From Chaenocephalus aceratus (Eukaryota > Chordata > Actinopteri > Perciformes > Channichthyidae), in NCBI GenBank assembly GCA_023974075.1, contig JAMFTG010000531.1:47580-111579 (forward strand): a stretch of DNA of 64,000 bases, in the 5' to 3' direction. A program made the position numbers and the translations under genes. The notes beneath the pieces are model-generated. The model did not search any database. It had not been told where the DNA came from and worked only from the letters and a program-made list of their open reading frames with translations. The number at the start of each line of letters is the position of its first letter. Within the stretch, counting starts at the first letter, position 1. Of the stretch, positions 52,789 through 63,724 are shown in pieces.

Positions 52789-55163
52789 TCACACAGGATA
52801 TAAAGTATTTACAAGGGGACTGATTACAACAACACACTGCATATTTACAAGTTGATCACTGGCAAAAGTGGGTGAAGTTGGGGCAGAGTATGGCACCCTC
52901 TCTTCACCCATGTCTGAGGGGCTGTGTTCGGCCAGTGACTGGTCCCTCGTCGCTCGCCAAGCGTTGACATGTCTTGGTAGGGAGTCTTGGTAGGGAGCCG
53001 GGCTGTGCTCCTCTCCAGAGATGTCACTGTCGATGTCAATACCCGCAAAAGTGTCTTCATTTCCCGCTGCTACTGCTGTCGATGCCGCCGCCGCTGCTTG
53101 CAGTGACTCTGTGAAGAGCAACCGAATGTCCGCAGCCTCCTTCAAAGAAGGATTATTCGCGTAAAATGTGTCCGCAGTTGCAGTGTTGTGACACATGAAA
53201 TCACTCACTCGTTGGCGGTTGCCTTTGTCTTGAAACCTCTTCGCATTATCGGCGTGGACTGTGCGGAGGTCGGTGAAGTTAATGGGACCGTGGAGCCCCA
53301 CATCAGCCCATGCCAACCTCAGGGAGTAGGCAAGCTTCCTGAACGGGTTCTTCCCCTCTGTGTATAGAAAGTAACGGCTCTGGGTGCAGGTCAGCGTACC
53401 CTTGATTTCCAGCCACCTCTTCATCCATCCAAATTCTTCTACGGTGAGGTACAGCTGCGCTTCCCCGAACGCGTTGGCCGTCTTGTGGTTGCTTACCTGT
53501 TATGACAGAGTTAGAGAGTGTCAATACAATGTCAATCATGCATATAACTGCCAGAATAAATGCATTGATTAATAGCACTCACATGAACCAGGTAGCCGAA
53601 GGCAGTGCCAGTTGTATCCGCCTTTCGGACCTCGGCGTTGGTCATGTTGGAGTAGACCCCCGGACGATGGCCGTAAATGCAGCTCCAATGAAGAGTCATA
53701 TACCCATAGAGCAGGGTCCGGGTTGCGGTAGTCGGATTGCTGGCCATCACATCCAGGAGCTGAGGGATGCGAGTGGTGGTCGAAGTCAAGCATGTCATTA
53801 GGTCGTTGTGGCTCGGCAGACCTTCCATCTTGTCACGCTTCACTTGCATCTGGTGGATAAGTACTTTTCTCTTCAGGGACTTCAAGATGGCAACTACTTC
53901 CCGTTTGATTAAAATCATGTCGGTTTGGCTGAGCCTGCTCCCCTTGCACGGTGTGTCGGCCATGTACTTGAGAAAGTGTGATATATTCTTGATGTAGAAG
54001 TCGGAGGTCGTGACCTGAAGGCTTGACTTCATCAGGCTCCGGGACCACCCACGTATCCTCTTGAGATCCCTCAAAAAGAGCCAGTCAGACAGGCGATTGA
54101 ACCCGTGAGCCATGAAACTTAGGAACGACTTCACTCTGCTCAGTTTGGAAACTGTGTTTTCCTGGAGCCTCACTGGTGGGTCGATACCTGCATAATGCTC
54201 CCGGTATCCTTGAAGATACTCCTCTGTGAAATATAAACAGTACTTTAATGACAACACATCGTGTGTTACAGAAACTGCATGTGTCACATAGCCAACACAC
54301 TTACCCATGACCCGTGGGAATGTGATGTCCCGCATTATATTTCCCCGGCCCCTGCCCCGGAACCAGGGGGAATGGATGGGAGGGGAGGTTGACGAGGCCT
54401 CGGTATGCATGGATGCAGGCTCTGAGGAGCTGGATGAATGTGTGTGAGAGCCAGTGGGGGACTCACTGCAGGCGGGAATGGGAGACTTGCTGCAGGAGGG
54501 ACCTTTCGACTTGGACAGCCTCGTTGGTGTCGACTCTGTTCGGGGTCGTTTCTTCAGAATGACCCGCTCTCGTTCCTCCCCATCGAACGCGGGCATGTCC
54601 CCGGCCCGCTGATCCATCCTCTGTCGCTTGTGCTTTATCCTCTGCTGCAACTTGCAGCGCAGGGATTTCACCTCAGCAGCATATATGTCCCGCTGAGCCC
54701 TCACTGCGTTTGCCTCCAGCCTCCATTCTTTGCAGTCCGGGTTGTCACATTCATTCACCGGGGACAAGGGTGGAGGTTGTGACAGTATATCGTCGTCTGC
54801 CACCATGTCAACAGCCCAAGCGGTAATCATTTCTATGGTGGGGTTTGTCATTCGGAGTTCATAAAGCTCCTTCTTGGCCACTGTCATTTTCAGTTTATTT
54901 CGAACCACATGTAGTTCCTCCCGGGCCAGCTCAACATGGTCTCTGGCCAAGTGGCGATCCAGCCTTGTGCCCCGGTACTCGCATCCCAGAATGGTACAGG
55001 GATGGAGCCTAATGTTGGTCCGTCCGTTGGCCAACAACAGCAGAATTTTTCTTTCAACCAAGTTACGCACACCATGGCGCCTCTGCAGGTGCTTGCTCAG
55101 GGCACGGTAGGAACTATTACAGATCGGACAACGGACCGCCATCCGACCTGTATTCTTGAGCAT
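52789..55163 (-). CDS. Tyrosine recombinase-like protein with two N-terminal zinc fingers, 735 residues
   Basis: Three exons on the minus strand: 55163-54305, 54223-53583 and 53496-52789. Introns of 81 and 86 bp have GT...AG borders (GTAAGT/CACAG; GTGAGT/AACAG), and the exons total exactly 736 codons with stop. ATG 55163-55161 is followed by two C2H2-type fingers (Cys12, Cys15, His25, His30; Cys56, Cys61, His71, His76), a charged central region and a Ser/Pro linker. The C-terminal domain has the tyrosine recombinase signature: Arg473 (GHRPGVYS), Lys505, a box II start with Thr575 for the usual His and Arg578, His603 (MCHN) and Tyr612. AATAAA lies at 52754-52759 on this strand. It looks intact. 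Probably the recombinase of a Crypton-like or unknown mobile element; a domesticated gene is possible. Confidence 0.8.
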
Positions 55164-55439
55164 TTCGGTACCGGGAAATGTCACCAGAATCGTGGGTAAA
55201 AAAGAAGGAAGCGTGAAAAGACTCACGAAAGATGCACTCAGCTTATTTTCAAATCGGTGTTTGTTTTCATTTGCATCATGGTGCGGTGTCCCATTTAGGC
55301 ACTCGTTAGGCGGGCAGAGATCCCTGTAATCTCCCCTCACGTTCCTCCAGAGTCTGGTTCTCCCAAAGGATACCCGACAGTTTCGGGTACGACAACGTGG
55401 GGATAACAGTACCCTCCGGGCGATCCGTCCCCCAGGGGG

Positions 55440-57200
55440 ACGGAGGCATTGAACCCCTCTCACCTGCTCCCGGAGGAGGCAGGGGAGTCAGGGGAGTCAG
55501 GTACCCAGAGGGCGCACGGTGGACGGCCAGGGCGAGGCCGCCACACCGCGCTGGAGTCAGGGTCCCGGTGAGGCGCAGGACGGAGCACCCGGCAGTAGCC
55601 TCCAGCAGACCCCCGCGCGGTTCCCTCGTCCCTCGGAAGAGGTGGAGAGGCGGGTGTTTCCATCTGCTGGCGGGTTGCCGGGGTAACAGCATCCTCCGGG
55701 GAGGCATTGAACCCCTCTCACCTGCTCCCGGAGGAGGCAGGGGAGTCAGGGGAGTCAGGTACCCAGAGGGCGCACGGTGGACGGCCAGGGCGAGGCCGCC
55801 ACACCGCGCTGGAGTCAGGGTCCCGGTGAGGCGCAGGACGGAGCACCCGGCAGTAGCCTCCAGCAGACCCTCGCGCGGTTCCCTCGTCCCTCGGAAGAGG
55901 TGGAGAGGCGGGTGTTTCCATCTGCTGGCGGGTTGCCGGGGTAACAGCATCCTCCGGGGAGGCATTGAACCCCTCTCACCTGCTCCCGGAGGAGGCAGGG
56001 GAGTCAGGGGAGTCAGGTACCCAGAGGGCGCACGGTGGACGGCCAGGGCGAGGCTGCCACACCGCGCTGGAGTCAGGGTCCCGGTGAGGCGCAGGACGGA
56101 GCACCCGGCAGTAGCCTCCAGCAGACCCTCGCGCGGTTCCCTCGTCCCTCGGAAGAGGTGGAGAGGCGGGTGTTTCCATCTGCTGGCGGGTTGCCGGGGT
56201 AACAGCATCCTCCGGGGAGGCATTGAACCCCTCTCACCTGCTCCCGGAGGAGGCAGGGGAGTCAGGGGAGTCAGGTACCCAGAGGGTGGACGGCCAGGGC
56301 GAGGCCGCCACACCGCGCTGGAGTCAGGGTCCCGGTGAGGTGCAGGACGGAGCACCCGGCAGTAGCCTCCAGCAGACCCCCGCGCGGTTCCCTCGTCCCT
56401 CGGAAGAGGTGGAGAGGCGGGTGTTTCCATCTGCTGGCGGGTTGCCGGGGTAACAGCATCCTCCGGGGAGGCATTGAACCCCTCTCACCTGCTCCCGGAG
56501 GAGGCAGGGGAGTCAGGGGAGTCAGGTACCCAGAGGGCGCACGGTGGACGGCCAGGGCGAGGCCGCCACACCGCGCTGGAGTCAGGGTCCCGGTGAGGCG
56601 CAGGACGGAGCACCCGGCAGTAGCCTCCAGCAGACCCCCGCGCGGTTCCCTCGGAAGAGGTGGAGAGGCGGGTGTTTCCATCTGCTGGCGGGTTGCCGGG
56701 GTAACAGCATCCTCCGGGGAGGCATTGAACCCCTCTCACCTGCTCCCGGAGGAGGCAGGGGAGTCAGGGGAGTCAGGTACCCAGAGGGCGCACGGTGGAC
56801 GGCCAGGGCGAGGCCGCCACACCGCGCTGGAGTCAGGGTCCCGGTGAGGCGCAGGACGGAGCACCCGGCAGTAGCCTCCAGCAGACCCCCGCGCGGTTCC
56901 CTCGGAAGAGGTGGAGAGGCGGGTGTTTCCATCTGCTGGCGGGTTGCCGGGGTAACAGCATCCTCCGGGGAGGCATTGAACCCCTCTCACCTGCTCCCGG
57001 AGGAGGCAGGGGAGTCAGGTACCCAGAGGGCGCACGGTGGACGGCCAGGGCGAGGCCGCCACACCGCGCTGGAGTCAGGGTCCCGGTGAGGCGCAGGACG
57101 GAGCACCCGGCAGTAGCCTCCAGCAGACCCCCGCGCGGTTCCCTCGTCCCTCGGAAGAGGTGGAGAGGCGGGTGTTTCCATCTGCTGGCGGGTTGCCGGG
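55440..57200 (+). repeat. GC-rich 258-bp minisatellite, about seven units
   Basis: GGAGGCATTGAACCCCTCTC recurs at about 55442, 55700, 55958, 56216, 56467, 56718 and 56969. The first steps are 258 bases (86 codons); later units are 251 or shorter because of small deletions. Because 258 is a multiple of three, frames on both strands remain open for hundreds of codons; these are not treated as genes. The array borders the recombinase gene's 5' side. Confidence 0.93.
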
Positions 57201-57214
57201 GAGAACGCCCTTAA

Positions 57215-57800
57215 CGTTGTGTGAGAACCATGATTGGGGGTCATACAGGCAACCATTTTAGCCGAAAATAGTGTCTCGTTATTCCGTGACAACTCCCCTT
57301 GCATTCATCCAGAGTGAAAATGGATAAAATGTATCCGAAAATAGTGTTCCATAAGGCGGGTAGAGTCCCCTGACAACTCCCCCTACCTCCCTCCAGAGTC
57401 GGAAAAAGTATAAGTCAACTTTTGGAAGAACCAGAGAAAAGGGTGAAAATGGATAAATTGTATCCGAAAATAGTGTTCCATAAGGCGGGTAGAGTCCCCT
57501 GACAACTCCCCCTACCTCCCTACAGAGTCGGAAAAAGTATAAGTTAACTTTTTGGAAGAACCATAGAAAAGGGTGAAAATGGATAAAATGTATCCGAAAA
57601 TAGTGTTCCATATGGCGGGTAGAGTCCCCTGACAACTCCCCTACCTTCCTCCAGAGTCGGAAAAAGTATAAGTTAACTTTTTGGAAGAACCATAAAAAAG
57701 GGTGAAAATGGATAAAATGTATCCCAAAATAGTGCCTCTTGAGGCGGGTAGAGTCCCCTGACAACTCCCCTTGACTTCCTCCAGACACCAGTTTGAAAAC
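57215..57800 (-). repeat. 129-130-bp tandem array, about four units
   Basis: GTATCCGAAAATAGTGTTCC or variants recur at 57331, 57460, 57590 and 57719. Units carry GGCGGGTAGAGTCCCCTGACAACTCCC and GAGTCGGAAAAAGTATAAGT. A related leader lies at 57230-57300 and again at 57810 (GTGAGAACCATGATTGGGGG). Confidence 0.9.
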
Positions 57801-58255
57801 TTAAAGTTTTGTGAGAACCATGATTGGGGGTCCTCCTGGCAACAATTTCATCCGATCCAAAGTGCTCCTCAGGCGGATACATTCCTCCATGATTTCCCCA
57901 TCATGTGAAAATAGCTCGTTTTTTTCTAAGTGCTCTCAAAAACCGGGTTTCCGATTTCGTGCAGATGGTAGCTTGGAAAAGATGAATGCATTTTTTGGAC
58001 GGAGGAGGGGAGCTCTGGTTTCCCCTCTCCGTTGTAAATTGCAACGGGGGAGTGCAAAAGTGTCCGGGGCTTCGTCCCGAAGCGCCGAAGACTTGACCCC
58101 CTCCCCCGTTGGCACACAAACTTCATTTTTGATTATTTTAACATATAATTGACCGTTTTCTTTACTTTTTTTTGCTTTCCACGGGTGGGGACGCATGGCA
58201 GGCCGCCTATGAGCTTCCAAATTCGGCCTGGAACCTCCGGGAATTATGGGTTAAG
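57801..58255. other. Spacer with phrases shared by other parts of the insertion
   Basis: Contains CCCTCCCCCGTTGGCAC (58093-58109), also present at 49165 and 59210. Short ORFs on both strands have no recognisable content. Confidence 0.4.
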
Positions 58256-59200
58256 CTCCATATACTGACGACTCCCATTAAAAATGCATGAAATGTACAG
58301 GAATCTGTCCATTTCAATCACATTCGACGACCTCATTAAAAATGCATGAAATGTACAGGAATCTGTCCATTTCAATCACATTCGACGACCCCATTAAAAA
58401 TGCATGAAATGTACAGGAATCTGTCCATTTCAATCACATTCGACGACCCGTCCAGGGTGACTTTGTTACCCAGGAATTAGTGTCTGAAAGCTGGGTAAGA
58501 TTACTTTAAATACAGGGTGCACATGGCTGTATTACCCATGAATTAGTGTGTGAAAGCTGGGTAAGTTTGATGTGAATTTAAGGGAGATATGGTCATTTCA
58601 TCCACACCTGAATACTCCCATCAAAAATGCATGAAATGTACAGGAATCTGTCCATTTCAATCACATTTGATGACCCGTCCAGGGTGACTTTCTTACCCAG
58701 GAATTAGTGTCTGAAAGCTGGGTAAGATTACTTTAAATACAGGGTGCACATGGCTGTATTACCCATGAATTAGTGTGTGAAAGCTGGGTAAGTTTGATGT
58801 GAATTTAAGGAAGATATGGCCCTTTCAAACACACCTCACGACTCCCATCAAAAGTGATTGAAATGTACAGGAATCTGTACATTTCATCCACATTTGACGA
58901 CCCAAGCAGGGTGACTTTGTTACCCAGGAATAAGTGTCTGAAAGCCGGGGAAGATTACTTTAAACACAGGGTGCACATGGATGTATTACCCAGCAATCAG
59001 TGTGTGAAATCTGGGTAAGATTGATGTGAATTTAAGGAAGATATGGCCCTTTCAAACACACCTCACGACTCCCATCAAAAGTGATTGAAATGTACAGGAA
59101 TCTGTACATTTCATCCACATTTGACGACCCGAGCAGGGTGACTTTGTTACCCAGGAATAAGTGTCTGAAAGCCGGGGAAGATTACTCAGGGTATACAGGA
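58256..59200 (+). repeat. Satellite block III: 60-bp and 227-bp units
   Basis: Begins with three short units of about 61 bases (AAAAATGCATGAAATGTACAGG to CATTCGACGACC), then 227-type units like block II. It ends with GATTACTCAGGGTATACAGG, as before 49200. Same orientation as blocks I and II. Confidence 0.9.
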
Positions 59201-59646
59201 CTTTCACCCTCCCCCGTTGGCACTTAGCCGTTTTTCGAGAATCATCCATACTTCCATAACATGAGACCCCGAACCCCGGAATTAAGCACTCCCCAACGGA
59301 CTAAACCCAGATGTTCACACCCTCCAGAACTTAATGCCCCTGGTGAGTCAGAAAAGAGGTGTATTTTGCAGTTCTTTATCGTCCGCTCATCGGCACCCAT
59401 AGTTGGCCTCTTTCACAGCAGCAGCACCCACCCTCCATGGAGGGTATTCTCGTGCCCCTGGCAACACTTGAAGGGGGTGTATTTTGCGGTGCTTTATCGT
59501 CCGCCCATCGGCACCCATAGTCGGTCCAGTCGCTGACAGGTACTTGACATCGGAGGTTGACATCGCATTTCCATTGAGCGGACATGCGTACATCTGAAGG
59601 GCAAGTTCCACGGTACCCTCCGTCTCTAAGGCTGACATTTGCCTTA
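59201..59646 (+). repeat. Right-hand copy of the satellite/120-bp junction and insertion end
   Basis: Text near 59264-59340 (GACCCCGAACCCCGGAATTAAGCACTCCC, CGGACTAAACCCAGATG) and 59365-59520 (120-bp units) repeats the order seen at 52020-52260. From about 59525 to 59646 the sequence is not repeated elsewhere in the window and ends at the ZBED junction. Confidence 0.65.
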
Positions 59647-60296
59647 CACCTTGGATGCGCCGGACACACCATTCAACTAGCAATAAAAGCAGGGTTGCCA
59701 GAAATCGCCAAGACCACAGATGCTGCCAGGCGTGTTGTCAGTCATTTTCGTCACTCCTCAGTAGCAGTTTGTGCTTTGAAGAAACGTCAAGAACAGCTTG
59801 GAGTAAGAGTACACAAACTCCAAAACGTCTGTGCGACCCGCTGGAATTCAACGTTCACTATGCTCGAGTGACTGTATGAGCAGAGACTCCCGGTGCAGGC
59901 CGTCCTTGCGGATGAGACAGTGACAAAAGTTGGCATCCGAAGATCCCTCGCCATGAGAGAGTGCCAGCGGGAACTGGTGGAACAGCTGATCCCGGTGCTC
60001 AGGCCTCTAGCAAGGCGACAAACTATCATGTGCGGAGAAAATCACGTCGGGCTGTCCTTCATCTACCCCGTCCTACTGAACATGGCTAACAACACGCTAA
60101 GTGCAAATGAGTCCGATCTGGCGGCTATTCCTTCCTTCAAGAATACCGTGAGGAAATAGCTCATAACCCGCTTCAAGCTGTTGTCTCGCCTGCTGGCAGA
60201 ATCCATCCCGATCACGACATGCATGCTAGATCCACGATTTAAAGAGCCTGTGACATCATCCCAACAACTGTTGTGCAATGAAATATTGGGCTACTA
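59647..60296 (+). pseudogene. ZBED-type hAT transposase, C-terminal half
   Basis: The sequence resumes with LGCAGHTIQLAIKAGLPEI, followed by CATRWNSTFTMLE, a stop (TGA 59869-59871), RQTIMCGENHVGLSFIYPVL, another stop (TAG 60157-60159) and TTCMLDPRFKEP. These are hAT dimerisation-domain landmarks in correct order. It continues the fragment ending at 47809, so one gene was split by insertion and later decayed. Confidence 0.85.
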
Positions 60297-60409
60297 GTCA
60301 TCTCGAACCGTCAGTTTAAAAAAGAAAAAGCGATACCGTTCCGTTAAATATCAATAATTTCGAACATCGCGGGAAATTCCTTCGACTCATTTTGAAGTTT
60401 TGGGGGAAG

Positions 60410-61240
60410 CCGGAAGTGACGTCAATGCGGGAACGCTTCACTGTGCGGCGAGAGAGCCAAACACGGACAAAGTGTGTTGTCATGCGTAGACATTGTGAAT
60501 TACTGAGTTTAGGCACGTTAATAACGTTTTAATGAACAGTATATTCATATTCGTCAGTGCTTTCATGTCAATTCAGCGACATAAACATAAATGATCGTGG
60601 TGAAGATGATGATTAAATTAGGATTAAAAATCGGTAGTGAGAGCTGCTGAATTTCCTCCCGTAGGATGTGATATAAAAACAAATCGATTATTTTTGTAGT
60701 TGTAAACTCAAGTGGATGAAACTACATTTATTAGTGCTTTCATGTCAATTCGGCGAACATATGATACATTAAATGATCGTGAGGATGATGATTAAAAATT
60801 GTTTCTTTGAGCCGGTCTGCATTTCCTGATGAGAAAACAAACCGATGCTTTTTGTGGTTGTAGTAGGCATGTTTAATCCAACATGGATTAAACGTGTGTT
60901 TTTTTTTACCACAATGTTGGGGAAATTAATGGATAAAATGCACGGACTATTATTAATTCCCACTCCCCGCAGCGAGGCTCCCCCCGTTGACAGTTTTACG
61001 TGGGCTGGGTGCAGTGGCGGACCGGCCATCGGGACGAATCCCGATGGGCCCGTACCGAAGTGGGCCGGTCGGATAAGTCACTAGCACATCCCCCACTCCC
61101 CCCGTTGACAATTTACTAGCGGTACCGAAGTGGGCCGGTCGAGAGTCCTGGGATGATTTTTAGTCCCAGTCCACCACTGGCCGTATTATCACCCATATTG
61201 CCGCACCTAATTCCTAAACTTCTAACAGATACACTCAAAT
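60410..61240 (-). mobile_element. Dispersed transposon copy 2 (paralogue of 16190-17702), without MITE
   Basis: Reverse complement of 16190-17702. At the place of the 679-bp insertion it has a single GGGGATGT (read on the minus strand), so it represents the unoccupied site. It starts shortly after the ZBED remnant, and lacks the SGNH exon that follows copy 1. Confidence 0.8.
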
Positions 61241-61314
61241 CCATTCACGCCATTTTATTATTTTTTCTAAAGTACAGTTTGCAAGCAGTAGTTCTTATTA
61301 TTATTCATTATTAT

Positions 61315-62377
61315 TAGTGCTGTCAAAATTATCGCGTTAACGGCGGTAATTAATTTTTTGAATTAATTGCGTTAAAATATTTAACGCATTTAACGCATGT
61401 GCAGAATGGCCCGCCCCATACGTGCCACCAGTGGCAGCGCCAGGGTATGGCTGGGGTAGGCTACACCCATACCAAGAAATGGCTTAGCCCCACCATGAAA
61501 AATGATGTTAAAGTAAGCAAAATAAAGTGTGCCAACTCGCGCGGAGTAAATTGCACAGACAGCAGTTAGTAAGATTGATTTCAGTAGCCACGGTTTTGAA
61601 AACTTTTGTCACTTAGTGATCGTCTTCTCAATAGAAACATCTTTGATAACGGCGTGGTGTTGTTGCAGGAAGTCCGACGCAGAATACTTTTGCTGTAGTA
61701 CAGGGCAGAGCCATATAATAGTAATAATATGGCTCTGGTACAGGGGTGCACATAACTGGTACGCAGGTTATGTGCGTAATCTGAAATGCGTACCGTCACT
61801 TGTGTCACAAAGCGCATTTGCGTACCGACATACTTGTGAAGCTTTTCCAGAAGGCGGTTAGATCACCGGACGACAGAGTCGGTCTCCGTGTGCACAGACA
61901 GGGCTGCTGTTAACGTCGGTCTGTACAACGGAACTGTGCCAAAACTACGCCAACCGGCTGCAGAGGGAGACTCCCCCCCCCCCCCTTCACTGGAGAACTG
62001 CGCTAAAACAGCTGATCACAACGTTCACCGCTCTGTGGTCACGAAGTACTCCACTAGCCCCCCCCCCCCTCTGTCGACTTTCCTGAAGTACTCCCCGTTG
62101 ATAGAAATCAACACGTAATGAATTAAGACCCCACGTTTGATGATTGATAGGTGTTTGGGTTGTCTTTCATTTTGACACGCAGAAATTGTTTATAATAAAT
62201 ATAGATACTGTATGTTAAATGGATATATCCGCCTTCTTTCATTTATCTTTCCATTCCCAACAATATACATAAATAAATGGCATATTTTGGACATAGTTCG
62301 AATGGTGATTAATCATGATTAATTAATTTTAAGCTGTGATTAATCTGATTAAAAATGTTAATCGTTTGACAGCCCTA
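61315..62377. mobile_element. 1063-bp hAT-type element with perfect 8-bp TSD
   Basis: Begins TAGTGCTGTCAAA and ends TTTGACAGCCCTA, inverted termini with one or two mismatches, flanked by ATTATTAT at 61307-61314 and 62378-62385. The termini are rich in TTAATCG/CGATTAA-type words. It contains a fragment of another transposon at about 61427-61530, a hairpin (AGAGCCATAT/ATATGGCTCT near 61706-61734) and C-runs near 61972 and 62060. No intact ORF. Confidence 0.92.
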
Positions 62378-62391
62378 ATTATTATATGATT

Positions 62392-62645
62392 GGACAACTT
62401 TGGCAGTCTTTCAATTGGAGATTGTGGGTTCGATCCCAGTCAACATGATGTGTCCTTGGGCAAGATACTCAACCCCGAGTTGCTCCTGATGGCCAGCTGT
62501 GTGAGAGTGTGTGAATGTTAGCTTCCCTGAGCAGGTGGAGCCTTGCATGGCAGCCTTTGTGTCTGGATTCATGGCTGTGAATGGGTGAATGATGACATTT
62601 ATATATACGCATTGCCACAGCTCTGTAACCACATCCATACACAAA
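62392..62645 (+). repeat. tRNA-derived SINE
   Basis: GGTTCGATCCC at 62427-62437 is a polymerase III B box; the following CCTTGGGCAAGATACTCAACCCCGAGTTGC and GAATGGGTGAATGATGACATTTATA are the body of a common fish SINE. The A box end appears truncated or diverged. Confidence 0.75.
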
Positions 62646-63064
62646 TACACATTTGAAACAAACTGCTCAATTCTGAACATGTTTTTTTTTCGAGGGAACA
62701 CAAGAAAGGAAAATGCAGGCAATTTATATAATACATTAATAAGAAAATAATAATAGAAAATAAAAAAAAGACATGAGATGTGAGAGCTGGTGTCAGTCTG
62801 ATTCCCTCATACTGTGGCAGGCAGACAAACTGTCCTGTAAGAATGCAGCTTTCTTTATTTGGCCCCAGTAATATTTAGAGTTTTGATTTTCTTTTTCAAG
62901 AGAAGAATTGTTGACGTGCAGGTTGAACTTGTGGCATTGTGGTGACTCGGAGGGCTGCTGCTCTGTTTTCCACAGCAGTTCCTCCCCACTGTTGGCATAC
63001 TCGCTCCTCTTTGGCAGCCATGTTTTCTTATACCTGCTACCTGTTGCTATGGCCAGGCTGAGAG

Positions 63065-63720
63065 CAAGGCAAGGCAAGCCAAGTTATTTATATAGCACTT
63101 TTTCAACGCAAGGCAATTCAAAGTGCTTTTACAAAAATGAAAGACATTAAGCATTAAAAAGAAAAGCTAATAAAATAAACATTAAAAGGAAAATGTTACA
63201 GTGCAGTCTAAGATATGAATAGTTCAATTAAACATTAAAAGAAAAAGTTACATGGATAAAAGTTACAGTGCAGACTAAGATATGAATAGTTCAATTAAAA
63301 AGCAGCGACAAAAGAAAAGTCTTCAGGCCTGGATTTAAAAGTAATAAGAGTTGCAGCGGACCTGCAGGTTTTCAGGGAGTTTGTTTCCAGATATTTGGAG
63401 CATAATAACTGAACGCTGCTTCTCCATGTTTAGTTCTGACTCTGGGGACAGAAAGCTGACCAGTCCCTGAAGACCTGAGAGATCTGGATGGTTCATAATT
63501 TATCAGGAGGTCAGAAATGTATTTTGGGGCCTAAACCATTCAGTGCTTTATAAACCAGCAGCAGCATTTTGAAATATATTCTTTGACACACAGGAATCCA
63601 GTGTAAAGACTTCAGAGCAGGAGTGATGTGATCCACTTTCTTAGAGTCAGTGAGGACTCGAGCAGCGGCGTTCTGAATCAGCTGCAGCTTCCTAATAGAT
63701 GTTGTAGTGAGACCTGCGTC
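63065..63720. repeat. Dispersed fish repeat abutting the third viral-like copy
   Basis: TTATTTATATAGCACTTTTTC, GGCAATTCAAAGTGC, GTGATGTGATCCACTTTCTT and AGCAGCGGCGTTCTGAATCAGCTGCAG form a very common fish interspersed repeat. Homology to the cassette starts within a few bases of its end, so the repeat either inserted into the cassette or marks its boundary. Confidence 0.7.
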
Positions 63721-63724
63721 CTCA

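Larger units (their letters stand above)
47810..59646. mobile_element. About 11.8-kb satellite-rich insertion carrying a tyrosine recombinase gene
   Basis: The block interrupts the ZBED/hAT gene between codons that would read His-His and Leu-Gly. It begins ATACCCTAGGGACCAGAGGG and ends CATTTGCCTTACACC. A CACC shared by both junctions (47806-47809 and 59647-59650) may be a 4-bp duplication, or chance. Inside are a duplicated leader, satellites, a 120-bp array, the recombinase gene on the minus strand, a 258-bp array, a 129-bp array and further satellites. No inverted termini were found. It may be one element or a composite. Confidence 0.6.

Noticed and set aside
55306..57304. Long ORFs of 100-374 codons on both strands
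   Set aside because: They are by-products of the 258-bp repeat, whose length is a multiple of three, and have no independent coding evidence.
57811..58152. Overlapping ORFs on both strands between the 129-bp array and satellite block III
   Set aside because: No domain, promoter or conservation between repeats supports any of them.
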